In this document: one piece after another, positions 32,480-40,631 of the stretch | How positions within the stretch are numbered: position 1 is the first letter of the stretch | How the letters are laid out: every line of letters starts with the position of its first letter | Assembly: GCA_029785085.1 (NCBI GenBank) | Contig: JAFMAI010000003.1 | Coordinates: 1-50,569, forward strand | Direction of reading: 5' to 3' | DNA: 50,569 nucleotides | Source of the DNA: Nitrososphaerota archaeon | GTDB taxonomy: Archaea; Thermoproteota; Nitrososphaeria; Nitrososphaerales; Gagatemarchaeaceae | Program-made: the position numbers and the translations under genes | The notes under the pieces: model-generated | What the model saw: the letters and a program-made list of their open reading frames with translations, nothing else | Told to the model about the DNA's origin: nothing | The model's database searches: none

Positions 32480-32516
32480 AGATATAAGTAAACTTAGCAT
32501 GTACAAAAGTGTACAT
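32480..32516 (-). promoter_or_regulatory. dpp operon promoter with TRP-box-like palindrome
   Basis: On the minus strand, box A (CTTATATC, 32481-32488) lies about 22 bases before the dppA ATG. Upstream at 32499-32516 is ATGTACA-N4-TGTACAT, a perfect 7-bp inverted repeat containing TGTACA twice. The palindrome is 36-53 bases from the A of the start codon, precisely as for the related palindrome before trpB2 (48306-48323). Confidence 0.75.
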
Positions 32517-32557
32517 TCGTCCAGCTATTGCCTCCGCGACGCTCCCGCCGGCCGCCG

Positions 32558-33688
32558 TCATCCGCGCCGTGCCCGGAGGTGCTCGGATATCCTTGAGATC
32601 CCCGCACTGATCCTCGGCGCCTCCTCGGCGCAGAACACGAGCCGGATATGGCCTTCGCCGCTTGGCCCGTACTTGACCCCCGGCATTGTCTTGACCCCCG
32701 CCTCCTCGAGCTCTGACGCCAGCCGAACCGTGTGCCTTGAGTAGGCAGAGAAGTCAGGGAACACCTCGAACCCCGCGCTGGGAGTCTCGAAGGAGACGTC
32801 CTTCACCTCGGCCAAGGCGCCCAGCATGACCCGCCTCCTCCTGTCGAGCTCTTCTATCATAGAGCGCACCGACCCCGAGCACCGGGCCAGCGCCGCGGCC
32901 CCGGCATACTGCACGGCGTAGCTGACCCCGCCGTTGTACTCCTCCGAGAGGTGCTTTATCCTGTCGGCGTTCCTCCTGCCTGTGACCAGGTAGCCCAGAC
33001 GCCATCCGGTCATGGCGTAGGTCTTTGAGAAGCTGCTGACGACGTAAAGCTGGTCGAGGAGCCCCCTGTCGTCGAGCAGGGTGTGGTGGGCGGACCCGTC
33101 ATAGAGAATCCTCGCATAGCACTCGTCGATCAGCAGTGAGACCGTCTTGTTCTCCTTCAGCAGTTCTGAGAGAGCGTCCAACTCTGCGCGGGTGCACACG
33201 CTCCCGGTCGGGTTGTTCGGGTCGCAGAGGTAGATCATCTTGGTCTTCTCCGACACCGCTGATCTCAGGGCGTCAATGTCCAACTTCCAGTGCTCCTCTT
33301 CGAGGAGTGGGACGAACACCGGCTTCACGCCGAAAGCCTCCAGTTTGTCTATGAAGGCACTGTAGGTCGGTTCAGGGACGACTATCTCGTCGCCGGGCCT
33401 GGTGGTGGCCTGCACCGAGAGCGACAATGCCTCCTGGGCGCCATGCGTCGGGCACACCTCTCCCAGCGGGTCTACCTGGACGGCCATGTCATCCAGGTAG
33501 TATTGGGCGATGGCTCTGTGCAGGACGTGTCCGTCGAACCCTCGGGCAGGGAAGTAGTGGGTGCAGCCGTTGGCCACCGCATAGTTGAACGCCTCGATGA
33601 TTTTTTCGTCCGTCTTGAAGTAGGGGTCGGCGACCCACATGTTGATCGGGCCCTCGACGCCGTCACCGCGGTCCTCCGATCTGGCCAT
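32558..33688 (-). CDS. Class I/II PLP aminotransferase (aspartate/tyrosine-type)
   Basis: A 376-residue fold-type I aminotransferase: GAQEALSLSVQA (cofactor phosphate), YLCDPNNPTG (PLP ring), LLIDECYARI, SSFSKTYAMTGWRLGY with the PLP lysine, and a C-terminal HIRLVFC in which the arginine binds the substrate carboxylate. It transaminates an amino acid; which one is not evident. Box A (AGATATAGG, minus, about 33712-33720) is 28 bases from ATG 33688, giving a leaderless start. It lies upstream of, and on the same strand as, the peptide importer operon, which has its own promoter. Confidence 0.88.
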   Translation of the reverse strand: MARSEDRGDGVEGPINMWVADPYFKTDEKIIEAFNYAVANGCTHYFPARGFDGHVLHRAIAQYYLDDMAVQVDPLGEVCPTHGAQEALSLSVQATTRPGDEIVVPEPTYSAFIDKLEAFGVKPVFVPLLEEEHWKLDIDALRSAVSEKTKMIYLCDPNNPTGSVCTRAELDALSELLKENKTVSLLIDECYARILYDGSAHHTLLDDRGLLDQLYVVSSFSKTYAMTGWRLGYLVTGRRNADRIKHLSEEYNGGVSYAVQYAGAAALARCSGSVRSMIEELDRRRRVMLGALAEVKDVSFETPSAGFEVFPDFSAYSRHTVRLASELEEAGVKTMPGVKYGPSGEGHIRLVFCAEEAPRISAGISRISEHLRARRG

Positions 33689-33814
33689 GGATGACCGTGA
33701 CGTCGGGGTTCCCTATATCTCCCTTCGCCGCGCCGGCCGACAGAGGAGGGGGCAGCCTTGGACAGCCGCAGCGAGGGTGTCCGGCGAGTTGCAGGAGAAA
33801 AGGCACGCTGGGGT

Positions 33815-33849
33815 TTCTCAGAATTGAGAAACGGGTTTCCGATTTATTA
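33815..33849 (+). promoter_or_regulatory. TTCTCA-N4-TGAGAA operator and box A of the DsrE2-TusA-SQR-ArsR operon
   Basis: TTCTCA-GAAT-TGAGAA (33815-33830; arms extend to 7 bp with flanking T/A) is the best copy of the shared palindrome. Box A TTTATTA (33843-33849) is centred 16 bases after it. Transcription would start near 33873, 10 bases before the first ATG. Confidence 0.72.
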
Positions 33850-33882
33850 GCCATCTGTGGCTGTGAACATTCGTGGATTCGA

Positions 33883-34383
33883 ATGTCCCAAGTAACATCG
33901 CTGAGGACTGAAGAGGAGGAGGAACAGACAGAGAGGATGCTCATCATCCTCTCCAAGGGGTCGATGGACATGGCGTATCCGGCGCTGATGATAGCCACGA
34001 CCGCGGCGACGATGGGGAAGGAAGTCCACATGTTCTTCACGTTCTGGGGCCTGCAGGCCGTGAGCAAGAAGAGCGTCGGCTCGCTCAAGGTGTCCCCGGT
34101 CGGAAACCCCGGGATGCCGATGCCGAACATACTAGGCATGATCCCCGGCATGACCGCCATGGCCACCAGGATGATGGGCGGGAAGATGAAGAAGGCGAAG
34201 GTGCCGAGCATCCCGGACATGCTCAAGATGGCGAAGGACCTCGGGGTGAAGCTGCACGCGTGCTCGACCACCATGGAGGTGATGGGGGTCTCGAGGGAGG
34301 CGCTCGTCGACGAGATAGACGACGTGGTCGGCGCAGCCACCATGGTGTCGCTGGGGGAGGGTGGGCAGACCATCTTCATCTAG
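33883..34383 (+). CDS. DsrE2-like sulfur-carrier protein
   Basis: A 166-residue DsrE/DsrF-like protein. The C-terminal part VKLHACSTTMEVMGV (Cys at about 126) is the DsrE2 pattern for the persulfide-bearing cysteine; a Met- and Pro-rich middle (GNPGMPMPNILGMIPGM) is also typical. DsrE2 accepts sulfane sulfur and exchanges it with TusA. The frame is open upstream to 33691, but ATG 33883 is chosen since the promoter lies at 33815-33849. The TusA gene follows after 9 bases. Confidence 0.88.
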   Translation: MSQVTSLRTEEEEEQTERMLIILSKGSMDMAYPALMIATTAATMGKEVHMFFTFWGLQAVSKKSVGSLKVSPVGNPGMPMPNILGMIPGMTAMATRMMGGKMKKAKVPSIPDMLKMAKDLGVKLHACSTTMEVMGVSREALVDEIDDVVGAATMVSLGEGGQTIFI

Positions 34384-34392
34384 GTGATCAAA

Positions 34393-34638
34393 ATGTCGAC
34401 AACAGAGCAACGCAAAGTAATCGATTCGAGGGGGAGCTTCTGCCCAGGGCCGATCACTGACCTCTTCAAGGCATACAGGAGCGCTCAGCTGGGAGATGTC
34501 ATCGAGCTCCTGGCTACCGACCCGGCAGCAAAGGCTGACGTCACCGCCTGGACGCAGAAGAGCGGCAACGAGCTCGTGGGGATAGTAGACGAACAGGGAT
34601 ACGCCCGCATCACTGTGAGGGTGACGAAGAAGAGATGA
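34393..34638 (+). CDS. tusA: TusA/SirA-family sulfur-carrier protein
   Basis: An 81-residue TusA-fold protein with the family motif DSRGSFCPGPITDL: Cys in CPxP carries the sulfane sulfur. The rest (AYRSAQLGDVIELLATDPAAKADVTAW) matches the beta-alpha-beta core. It exchanges sulfur with the DsrE2 protein encoded upstream. AGGTGATC at the end of dsrE2 is a ribosome-binding site for ATG 34393; the GTG at 34384 in frame would be too close to it. It overlaps the next gene by 4 bases. Confidence 0.9.
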   Translation: MSTTEQRKVIDSRGSFCPGPITDLFKAYRSAQLGDVIELLATDPAAKADVTAWTQKSGNELVGIVDEQGYARITVRVTKKR

Positions 34639-35906
34639 CGGATGAAATGAAACGAGTCGTCATAGTCGGGTCGGGCGACGGAGGGACGTTCACCGCCAAC
34701 CTGCTTGCGTCCAAGCTGCGCAAGGAGATCAAGGGCGGACTCGTCTCCGTGCAGCTCGTCGGAGAGCATCTGCTTCACCCCTTTCAACCCGGTAACCTGG
34801 ACATCGCCTTCAAAGGGGCGGTCCCGGACAAGTACGTGAGGGCTGAGACTGACCTCATCCGGAAAGGCGTCGAGTTCATCAAAGACCCTGCTGTCAAAAT
34901 CGACTTCAGTGCGAGGTCGGTGGCTACCAAGAGCGGCAGAACCCTCCCGTATGACTACCTGGTCATCGCGACAGGGGCCGTGGCCGACCCGTCGAAGATC
35001 CAAGGCCTAGCAGAGGGCGCGCTGAACTTCCACACCGGAGGGGCCGACTCCCGGCGCGTCTGGGAGGCCCTGCAGTCGTTCGAGGGCGGGACCATCGTGG
35101 TCGCCATCGCAGGCACCCCCCACAAGTGCCCCCCGTCGCCCAACGAGGCGGCGTTCATGCTGGATGAGTTCTTCCAGAAGAGGGGGACGAGGGGCAAGGT
35201 GAAGATCAGATTCCTCACCCCATATCCGCGCCCATACCCGGCAGAGAAGGTCTCCCACGTTGTGGAGCCGATGTTCCAGAAGAAGGGGATAGACGTCGTC
35301 ACCTTCTTCAACGTCGATTCGGTGGACCCAGCGAAGCACAAGATCTACTCTCTGGAAGGCGAGGCATTCGACTATGACCTGCTCATAGCGGTCCCGCCGC
35401 ACCACGGCGCGGATGTCATCGTCAACTCAGGCATTGGGGACCAGGACGGGTACGTGCCCACAGACAAGGGGACCATGAGGGTGGTCGGCCAGGAGGGGGC
35501 CTACTGCATCGGGGACGCGACCACCATTCCTGTCTCCAAGTCAGGGGTCGTGGCGCATCTCCAGTCCGTCGTGGTGGCGCACAACATCATCGCCGAGATG
35601 AACCGGGCCAAGGGGCTCCTGGAGTATAACGGCAGGATCAACTGCCCCATGGAAGTCGGCAATCACAAGGGCATCTTCGTGTCAGCCACCTACACGTCTC
35701 CGCCGGTGGATCAGTCTCCTTCGACCGTCAAGTATTACATGAAGAGGTCGTTTGCCATGATCTACTGGCGCGCCCTGGGTGGAGGCCTTGAGAGGGTGTT
35801 CGACGTCTTCTTCGGGCAGACGAGGTTCCCAGCGACCGAAAAGGAGGAGCCCGAGAAGACAGCTGTCGCACCTGTGGCCTCCCAGGGCGGAAAGCGCGAA
35901 GCGTGA
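34635..35906 (+). CDS. sqr: Sulfide:quinone oxidoreductase-type flavoprotein
   Basis: A 423-residue FAD-dependent disulfide oxidoreductase: VVIVGSGDGG (about residues 8-17, FAD), YDYLVIATGA (about 105-114), GTPHKCPPSPNEA with a conserved cysteine (about 181), INCPMEVG with a second cysteine, YCIGDAT (second FAD motif), and a C-terminal amphipathic stretch (MKRSFAMIYWRALGGG) for membrane attachment. Such enzymes oxidise sulfide to sulfane sulfur and reduce quinone. Here the sulfur may pass to TusA/DsrE2, and electrons via quinol to the bc-type complex. Type of SQR cannot be fixed without alignment. Confidence 0.85.
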   Translation: MTDEMKRVVIVGSGDGGTFTANLLASKLRKEIKGGLVSVQLVGEHLLHPFQPGNLDIAFKGAVPDKYVRAETDLIRKGVEFIKDPAVKIDFSARSVATKSGRTLPYDYLVIATGAVADPSKIQGLAEGALNFHTGGADSRRVWEALQSFEGGTIVVAIAGTPHKCPPSPNEAAFMLDEFFQKRGTRGKVKIRFLTPYPRPYPAEKVSHVVEPMFQKKGIDVVTFFNVDSVDPAKHKIYSLEGEAFDYDLLIAVPPHHGADVIVNSGIGDQDGYVPTDKGTMRVVGQEGAYCIGDATTIPVSKSGVVAHLQSVVVAHNIIAEMNRAKGLLEYNGRINCPMEVGNHKGIFVSATYTSPPVDQSPSTVKYYMKRSFAMIYWRALGGGLERVFDVFFGQTRFPATEKEEPEKTAVAPVASQGGKREA

Positions 35907-35907
35907 C

Positions 35908-36249
35908 ATGAACAGCACCGAGGCAGAAGAGGAGTTCAACAAGCTGCAGGCAGAGTTCTGCAAGGGGATGGCTCACCCAAAGCGGATACGCATCCTCAGG
36001 GCTTTGAAGGGCGACGAAAGGACCGTAGGCGAGCTGGCAGAGCTCACTGGGCTGCCGCAGTCAAATGTCTCACAGCACCTCGCCGTCTTGAGACAGATCG
36101 GGCTCCTGTCGGCGCGCCGGAGCGGCACCAACGTCTACTATGCCATCAGTGACCGCAGGATAGTGGAGGCGTGCGAGTTGGTCAGGGGATGCATCAGCGA
36201 GAGGCTGAGAAGGTCGCAGCGGGTGATGCTGGCAATGGAGCCGTTGTAG
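35908..36249 (+). CDS. ArsR/SmtB-family regulator with three cysteines
   Basis: A 113-residue winged-helix repressor: AHPKRIRILRALKG, TVGELAELTGLPQSNVSQHLAVLRQIGLL (recognition helix) and the wing RRSGTNVYYAI. Cysteines at 18 (first helix), 89 and 95 (last helix) face each other in the ArsR fold and could sense persulfide or metals, as with thiol-based SqrR/BigR regulators, although the positions differ. Last gene of the sulfur operon, 2 bases after the sqr stop. ATG 35908 is chosen on fit with the family start. It is a candidate for binding the TTCTCA-N4-TGAGAA sites. Confidence 0.88.
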   Translation: MNSTEAEEEFNKLQAEFCKGMAHPKRIRILRALKGDERTVGELAELTGLPQSNVSQHLAVLRQIGLLSARRSGTNVYYAISDRRIVEACELVRGCISERLRRSQRVMLAMEPL

Positions 36250-36368
36250 AGTTCGTCCTCGCTCCCGTTTTCTGACGTGTGACTCTGACGCGCCAGCTAG
36301 CGGTTGAACAGAGCCGGCGCCAATTGACCAACAGATATTAACGAGTGAGAATTTCTGAACAACACTTG

Positions 36369-37640
36369 ATGAAGTTTCTCTTCGTGACCGAAGAAAGCCT
36401 CTCGGCGGATCTGGCGTGGCAGCTCAAGAAGGAAGGGCACGATGTCAAGATGTACTGCCACGGCCAGGGGGAGAAGGACGTCGGGCTGGGATTCTTCGAC
36501 AAGGTGGAGGAGTGGGATTCTCTGAAGGACTGGGCTGATGTCATCGTGTTCGACGACGTGGGGACCGGAGCCAAGGCAGAGATGCTCCGCGGCGAGGGGA
36601 AGTTCGTCGTCGGGGGGAACCCGTACACTGACAAGCTCGAGCTGGACAGGGAGTTCGGCCAGTCGGAGCTGAACTCGGTCGGAGTCGACGTGCTGCCGAG
36701 CTGGAACTTCACCTCCTTCGACGAGGCCATAGAGTTCGTGGGAGGAAACCCCGACAGGTACGTCCTGAAGCCGAGCGGCAAGGCGCAGAGTGAGAAGGAG
36801 CTCCTCTTCATCGGCCAGGAGCCTGATGGCAAGGACATACTCCAGGTCCTGGAGCACTACAAGGCGACCTGGTCCAAGAAGATCAAGGAGTTCCAGCTTC
36901 AGAAGTATGCAGAGGGAGTGGAGGTCGCGGTGGGGGCGTTCTTCAACGGGAAGGACTTCGTCATGCCAGTCTGCGTTAACTTCGAGCACAAGCGGCTGTT
37001 CCCCGGCGAACTCGGCCCCAGCACCGGTGAGATGGGCAACTTCTGCTACTGGACCAAGGACAGCCCGGTGTTCGAGCGCACCCTGGGTAAGACGAGGGAG
37101 AAGCTTGCCGCCAGCAAGTTCGTAGGCTACATAGACATCAACTGCATCGTGAACGGCAAGGGCATCTGGCCCCTCGAGTGGACGCCGAGGTTCGGCTACC
37201 CGATGATAAGCATACAGATGGAAGGCATCACCAGCGAGTGGGGCCAGTTCCTCTATGACATAGCCCGCGGCAACGAGGCGCAGCTGAAGGCGAAGAAGGG
37301 GTATCAGGTTGGGGTCGTAGTCGCTATCCCCCCTTGGCCCTTCGAGGACGAGAAGGCGTTCAAGAAGTACTCCGAGGGGGCGACCATCCTCTTCAGGCGC
37401 CAGGCCCTCGACGGGGTCCACATCGGCGAGGTGAAACAGGAGGGAGGGGACTGGCGCATCGCCGGGAACTCAGGCTACGCCCTGATCATCACCGGCTCAG
37501 GAGCCACCATGGCAGACGCCATCGACAGGGCGTATCAGAACGTAAAGAACGTGATGATTCCCAACATGTTCTATCGTAGCGATATAGGGAAGCGCTGGGC
37601 CCGCGAGAGCGACCTGCTGATCAGCTGGGGATACATCTAG
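36369..37640 (+). CDS. PurD-like ATP-grasp protein
   Basis: A 423-residue protein similar to phosphoribosylamine-glycine ligase. It has an N-terminal nucleotide-type domain (MKFLFVTEES), the ATP-grasp core with RYVLKPSGKAQSEKELLF, GPSTGEMGNF (PurD: GPNTGGMG), DINCIV and WPLEWTPRFGYP (PurD: EFNxRFGDPE). Metal-binding positions thus deviate: E in LEWTPRFGYP is kept but the following D/E is changed to Tyr. No other purine gene is nearby, so a different ligase reaction is possible. Box A GATATTAAC (about 36333-36341) points to ATG 36369, 8 codons inside the longest frame. Confidence 0.72.
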   Translation: MKFLFVTEESLSADLAWQLKKEGHDVKMYCHGQGEKDVGLGFFDKVEEWDSLKDWADVIVFDDVGTGAKAEMLRGEGKFVVGGNPYTDKLELDREFGQSELNSVGVDVLPSWNFTSFDEAIEFVGGNPDRYVLKPSGKAQSEKELLFIGQEPDGKDILQVLEHYKATWSKKIKEFQLQKYAEGVEVAVGAFFNGKDFVMPVCVNFEHKRLFPGELGPSTGEMGNFCYWTKDSPVFERTLGKTREKLAASKFVGYIDINCIVNGKGIWPLEWTPRFGYPMISIQMEGITSEWGQFLYDIARGNEAQLKAKKGYQVGVVVAIPPWPFEDEKAFKKYSEGATILFRRQALDGVHIGEVKQEGGDWRIAGNSGYALIITGSGATMADAIDRAYQNVKNVMIPNMFYRSDIGKRWARESDLLISWGYI

Positions 37641-38026
37641 GGCATCTGGCTCCGCCGCCAGCCTGGGCGCGGCCTTCGCCGTGAGACCACATACCAGCCC
37701 ACGAGCGCGATGATCAGCACCTCGACCGCCAGCCCGACGAGTAACGTCGCCGTCGCGGCCAGATCGCCGCTCGCTACGAGCTGATAGTGGGCAGGCTGGG
37801 AGACGGTGGAGGCGAAGGCGACGACCGCGAGGACGAGCCCAAGGTAATAGGAGGCCCTGGGCCGGATGAAGGTGAGTGCTCCGTCGACCACGAACAGGGC
37901 CTCCCCCAGGGCCACGGAGTAGAAGACATCAGTCGGGAGCACGGGGCGGACCTCGTAGAGGAACAGGACGCCGAAGAGCGCCGCGAAGATGATGACGCCC
38001 TGGATTACCCTCGGCAGAGAACTCAT
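37637..38026 (-). CDS. Four-helix hypothetical membrane protein
   Basis: A 129-residue protein with four hydrophobic segments (about residues 8-26, 34-50, 60-77 and 88-113) and a basic tail (RRRPRPGWRRSQ). No family recognised. AGGAGG, 8-13 bases before the ATG, is a strong Shine-Dalgarno sequence, unlike the leaderless neighbours. Its TAG stop is interlocked with that of the convergent ATP-grasp gene (CTAG). Confidence 0.7.
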   Translation of the reverse strand: MSSLPRVIQGVIIFAALFGVLFLYEVRPVLPTDVFYSVALGEALFVVDGALTFIRPRASYYLGLVLAVVAFASTVSQPAHYQLVASGDLAATATLLVGLAVEVLIIALVGWYVVSRRRPRPGWRRSQMP

Positions 38027-38138
38027 CGTCCGCCTCCTTCTGGCCGGTTATTTCAGAATATGCGCATGCAAACGGGTCGAAAACAGGGCACGCCGTCCCC
38101 TCGAAAGTCTTTTGAGACGTAACCGAGGCGGAAGGCCG

Positions 38139-40631
38139 ATGGCACAGGCGCACAGGTCTTTCAAGCTGCCGGAGTCGAAGCCGCACTACCCCCCGCCGCT
38201 GGAATTCCATACGGCACACACCAAGGTCGAGCTGGCTGTCGACTTCGAGAAGAAGAGGATCTCTGGGTCGTGCACCCTGGAGATAGAGCCCATCAAGGAG
38301 GGGCTGAGGTCTGCCCGGCTGGACGCCTGCGGCCTGGAGGTGGCTGAGGTCAAAGTGGACGGGAAAGGCGTCGCCTACGAGTACGACGGCGCCACCCTCG
38401 AGGTGCCGCTCCCCGCAGGGGAAGGGAAGAGGACGATAATGGTGCGATACGCAGCGTCCCCCAAAATCGGGATTTACTTCATCGGCCCCGACAAGGAGCA
38501 TCCGGAGAAGGAAGTCCAAGCATGGACCCACACCGAGACGGAAGAGTCGCGCTATTGGTTCCCGTGCCACGACCACCCTGGGGACAAGTCGAGCAGCGAG
38601 CTCGTGCTGACGGTCCCGAAGGACTTCAGGGTGATATCGAACGGGAAGCTGCTGTCGTCGAAGGTCGAAGGGGACAGGGCCACCTTCCACTGGCTCGAGG
38701 AGACCCCCCACTCGTGCTATCTGACATCCTTCGTAGCAGGGAGGTTCGGGGTCATCACCCAGGAGGCGCGCGGGGTGCCTCTGAACTACAACTTCTCCGA
38801 GTCCAAGAGGGAGGACGCGCTCAGGTACTTCGGGGAGACGCCGAAGATGCTGGAGGTGTTCGAGGACCTCACCGGTGTCAAGTACCCCTACGTCAAGTAC
38901 GACCAGTCCGCCGTGCAGGACTTCGTCGCCGGAGGGGAGGAGAACCTCAACGCCACCACCCTGGCCGACAACTACTTCCCCGACGCCGCCTCCGAGGAGG
39001 ACTTCTCGGTGAGCTACTCCAATGTGGCCCAGAGGCCCATGGACCTGGTCTCGCACGAGCTGGCCCACCAGTGGTTCGGCGACTACGTCACCTGCGCCGA
39101 CTGGCCCCACGCCTGGCTGAACGAAGGCTTCGCATCTTACTTCCAGGAGCTCTACGTGGAGAAGACCCGTGGGACAGACGAGATGATTTGGCACCTCAAC
39201 CACAGGACCCAGGACTACTTCGAAGAAGACGAGAAGGAGTACAGAAGGCCCATAGTGGAAAGAGACTATGTCTGGCCGGACGACCTCTTCGACAGCCACC
39301 TTTACCCCAAGGGAGCGTATAGGCTCCATGAGCTCAGGTTCGTCGTAGGAGACGGCCCCTTCTTCCGGGGCATCTCGCTCTACCTGAAGTCGCATGCCCT
39401 CTCGACCGCGGAGACCAACGACCTCAGGCGGGCCATGGAGAAGGCCAGCGGCATGCAGCTCGAGGAGTTCTTCGAGCAGGCGTTCTGCAAGCCGGGCCAT
39501 CCGGAGTTCGACGTGGCCTACAGCTGGGACGACGCCACTTCAGCCGCCACCCTCAGGGTGAGACAGACGCAGGAGACAGAAGACGGGACCCCGGTGTTCA
39601 AGCTCCCCTGCGAGGTGGCCTTCTACGTCGGAGGCAAGAGGGAGAGCCACCGCGTGCTTCTGGACTCGGCCGACCAGACTTTCACCTTCAGCCTAGCGTC
39701 GAAGCCGTCCGTCGTAGAGTTCGACCCCAGGGGGTGGCTCCTGAAGAGGGTGAAGTTTGACAAGACCGTCGGCATGCTGCTGAACCAGCTCGAACAGAGC
39801 CAGGACGCCCTGAGCAGGGCCAATGCGGCCATGCAGCTTGGCGAGGCGAAGGACCCCTCGGCCGTCGGCGGCTTGGCCAGGGCTGCGGCCAGAGAGCAGT
39901 TCTGGCACGTTCGGGCGTCCGCGTTCAGGGCCCTGGGTGACATAGGCACCGACGGGGCACTCGAGGCTCTCCTCGGCGCAGGACCCCCCAAGGACAGGCA
40001 TGCGAGGAGAGGGTTCGTCGCAGCCCTCGGGAACTTCAAGGACGAGAAGGCGAGGGAGGTTCTCCTCAAGGTCCTGAAAGAGGACCAGAGCCCCTACGTG
40101 CGCTGTGAGGCGGCCCTCAGCCTGGCGAAGTCCTGGCCAGAGGGGGCGCTGCAGCCCCTGAAGGAGGCCATGAAAGTCCACACGGTCAACGAGACGCTGG
40201 CCGAGGCCTGCGTAGCGGCCATGGGGAAGCTGAAGGAAGAGGGGGCGAAGGCGATCGTGAAGGAGTCCCTGGCCTATGGACGGCCCACCAGGGTGAGGAT
40301 AGGCGCCCTGAAGGCGATAAAGGAGAGGGGGGCGATCCTCGACGACGAGATCCAGATCATCAAGGAGGTGCTCTTGCACGACAAGGAGTACAGGGTCAGG
40401 CAGATTCTCCTGGCCACGGTGATCAAGGAGCTCCAGGACAGGAGGCTCCTCGACGCGCTGAGGGAGGTCTCGCGTTCTGACCTGCGCCCCGGGCTCAGGA
40501 GGAAGGCGCTCGAGCGGTACCACGAGATCGCCGCGTCGACGGGGCCCTCTGAGGAGCTCGAGAAGATCAGAGGCGAAGTAGAGGTGCTCAGGCAGGAGCT
40601 GAGGCGGTCGGCGGCCAAGACGGCCGCCTAG
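38139..40631 (+). CDS. M1-family aminopeptidase with C-terminal HEAT-repeat domain
   Basis: An 830-residue zinc metallopeptidase. N-terminal beta domain (1-240), then the substrate-binding motif as GGEEN (265-269; GxMEN in most relatives, here Glu in place of Met) and HELAH (306-310) plus Glu329 in NEGFASYF, which together bind zinc. From about residue 545 to 805 the usual C-terminal helices are replaced by PBS-lyase/HEAT-like repeats (RANAAMQLGEAKDPSAVGGL, VRASAFRALGDIGTDGALEALL and others), ending in a coiled coil. It removes N-terminal residues from peptides, fitting the peptide importer nearby. ATG 38139 matches the family start. Confidence 0.92.
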   Translation: MAQAHRSFKLPESKPHYPPPLEFHTAHTKVELAVDFEKKRISGSCTLEIEPIKEGLRSARLDACGLEVAEVKVDGKGVAYEYDGATLEVPLPAGEGKRTIMVRYAASPKIGIYFIGPDKEHPEKEVQAWTHTETEESRYWFPCHDHPGDKSSSELVLTVPKDFRVISNGKLLSSKVEGDRATFHWLEETPHSCYLTSFVAGRFGVITQEARGVPLNYNFSESKREDALRYFGETPKMLEVFEDLTGVKYPYVKYDQSAVQDFVAGGEENLNATTLADNYFPDAASEEDFSVSYSNVAQRPMDLVSHELAHQWFGDYVTCADWPHAWLNEGFASYFQELYVEKTRGTDEMIWHLNHRTQDYFEEDEKEYRRPIVERDYVWPDDLFDSHLYPKGAYRLHELRFVVGDGPFFRGISLYLKSHALSTAETNDLRRAMEKASGMQLEEFFEQAFCKPGHPEFDVAYSWDDATSAATLRVRQTQETEDGTPVFKLPCEVAFYVGGKRESHRVLLDSADQTFTFSLASKPSVVEFDPRGWLLKRVKFDKTVGMLLNQLEQSQDALSRANAAMQLGEAKDPSAVGGLARAAAREQFWHVRASAFRALGDIGTDGALEALLGAGPPKDRHARRGFVAALGNFKDEKAREVLLKVLKEDQSPYVRCEAALSLAKSWPEGALQPLKEAMKVHTVNETLAEACVAAMGKLKEEGAKAIVKESLAYGRPTRVRIGALKAIKERGAILDDEIQIIKEVLLHDKEYRVRQILLATVIKELQDRRLLDALREVSRSDLRPGLRRKALERYHEIAASTGPSEELEKIRGEVEVLRQELRRSAAKTAA

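Noticed and set aside
36343-36358. TGAGAA/TTCTGAA sequence near the ATP-grasp gene start as a fourth regulon site
   Set aside because: Half-sites are in the reverse order with different spacing, and it lies downstream of box A, unlike the three shared sites.
37929-39500. Long minus-strand open frame opposite the aminopeptidase gene
   Set aside because: It is an antisense shadow of a well-supported M1 peptidase gene; long reverse frames are expected in GC-rich DNA and this one has no family motifs.
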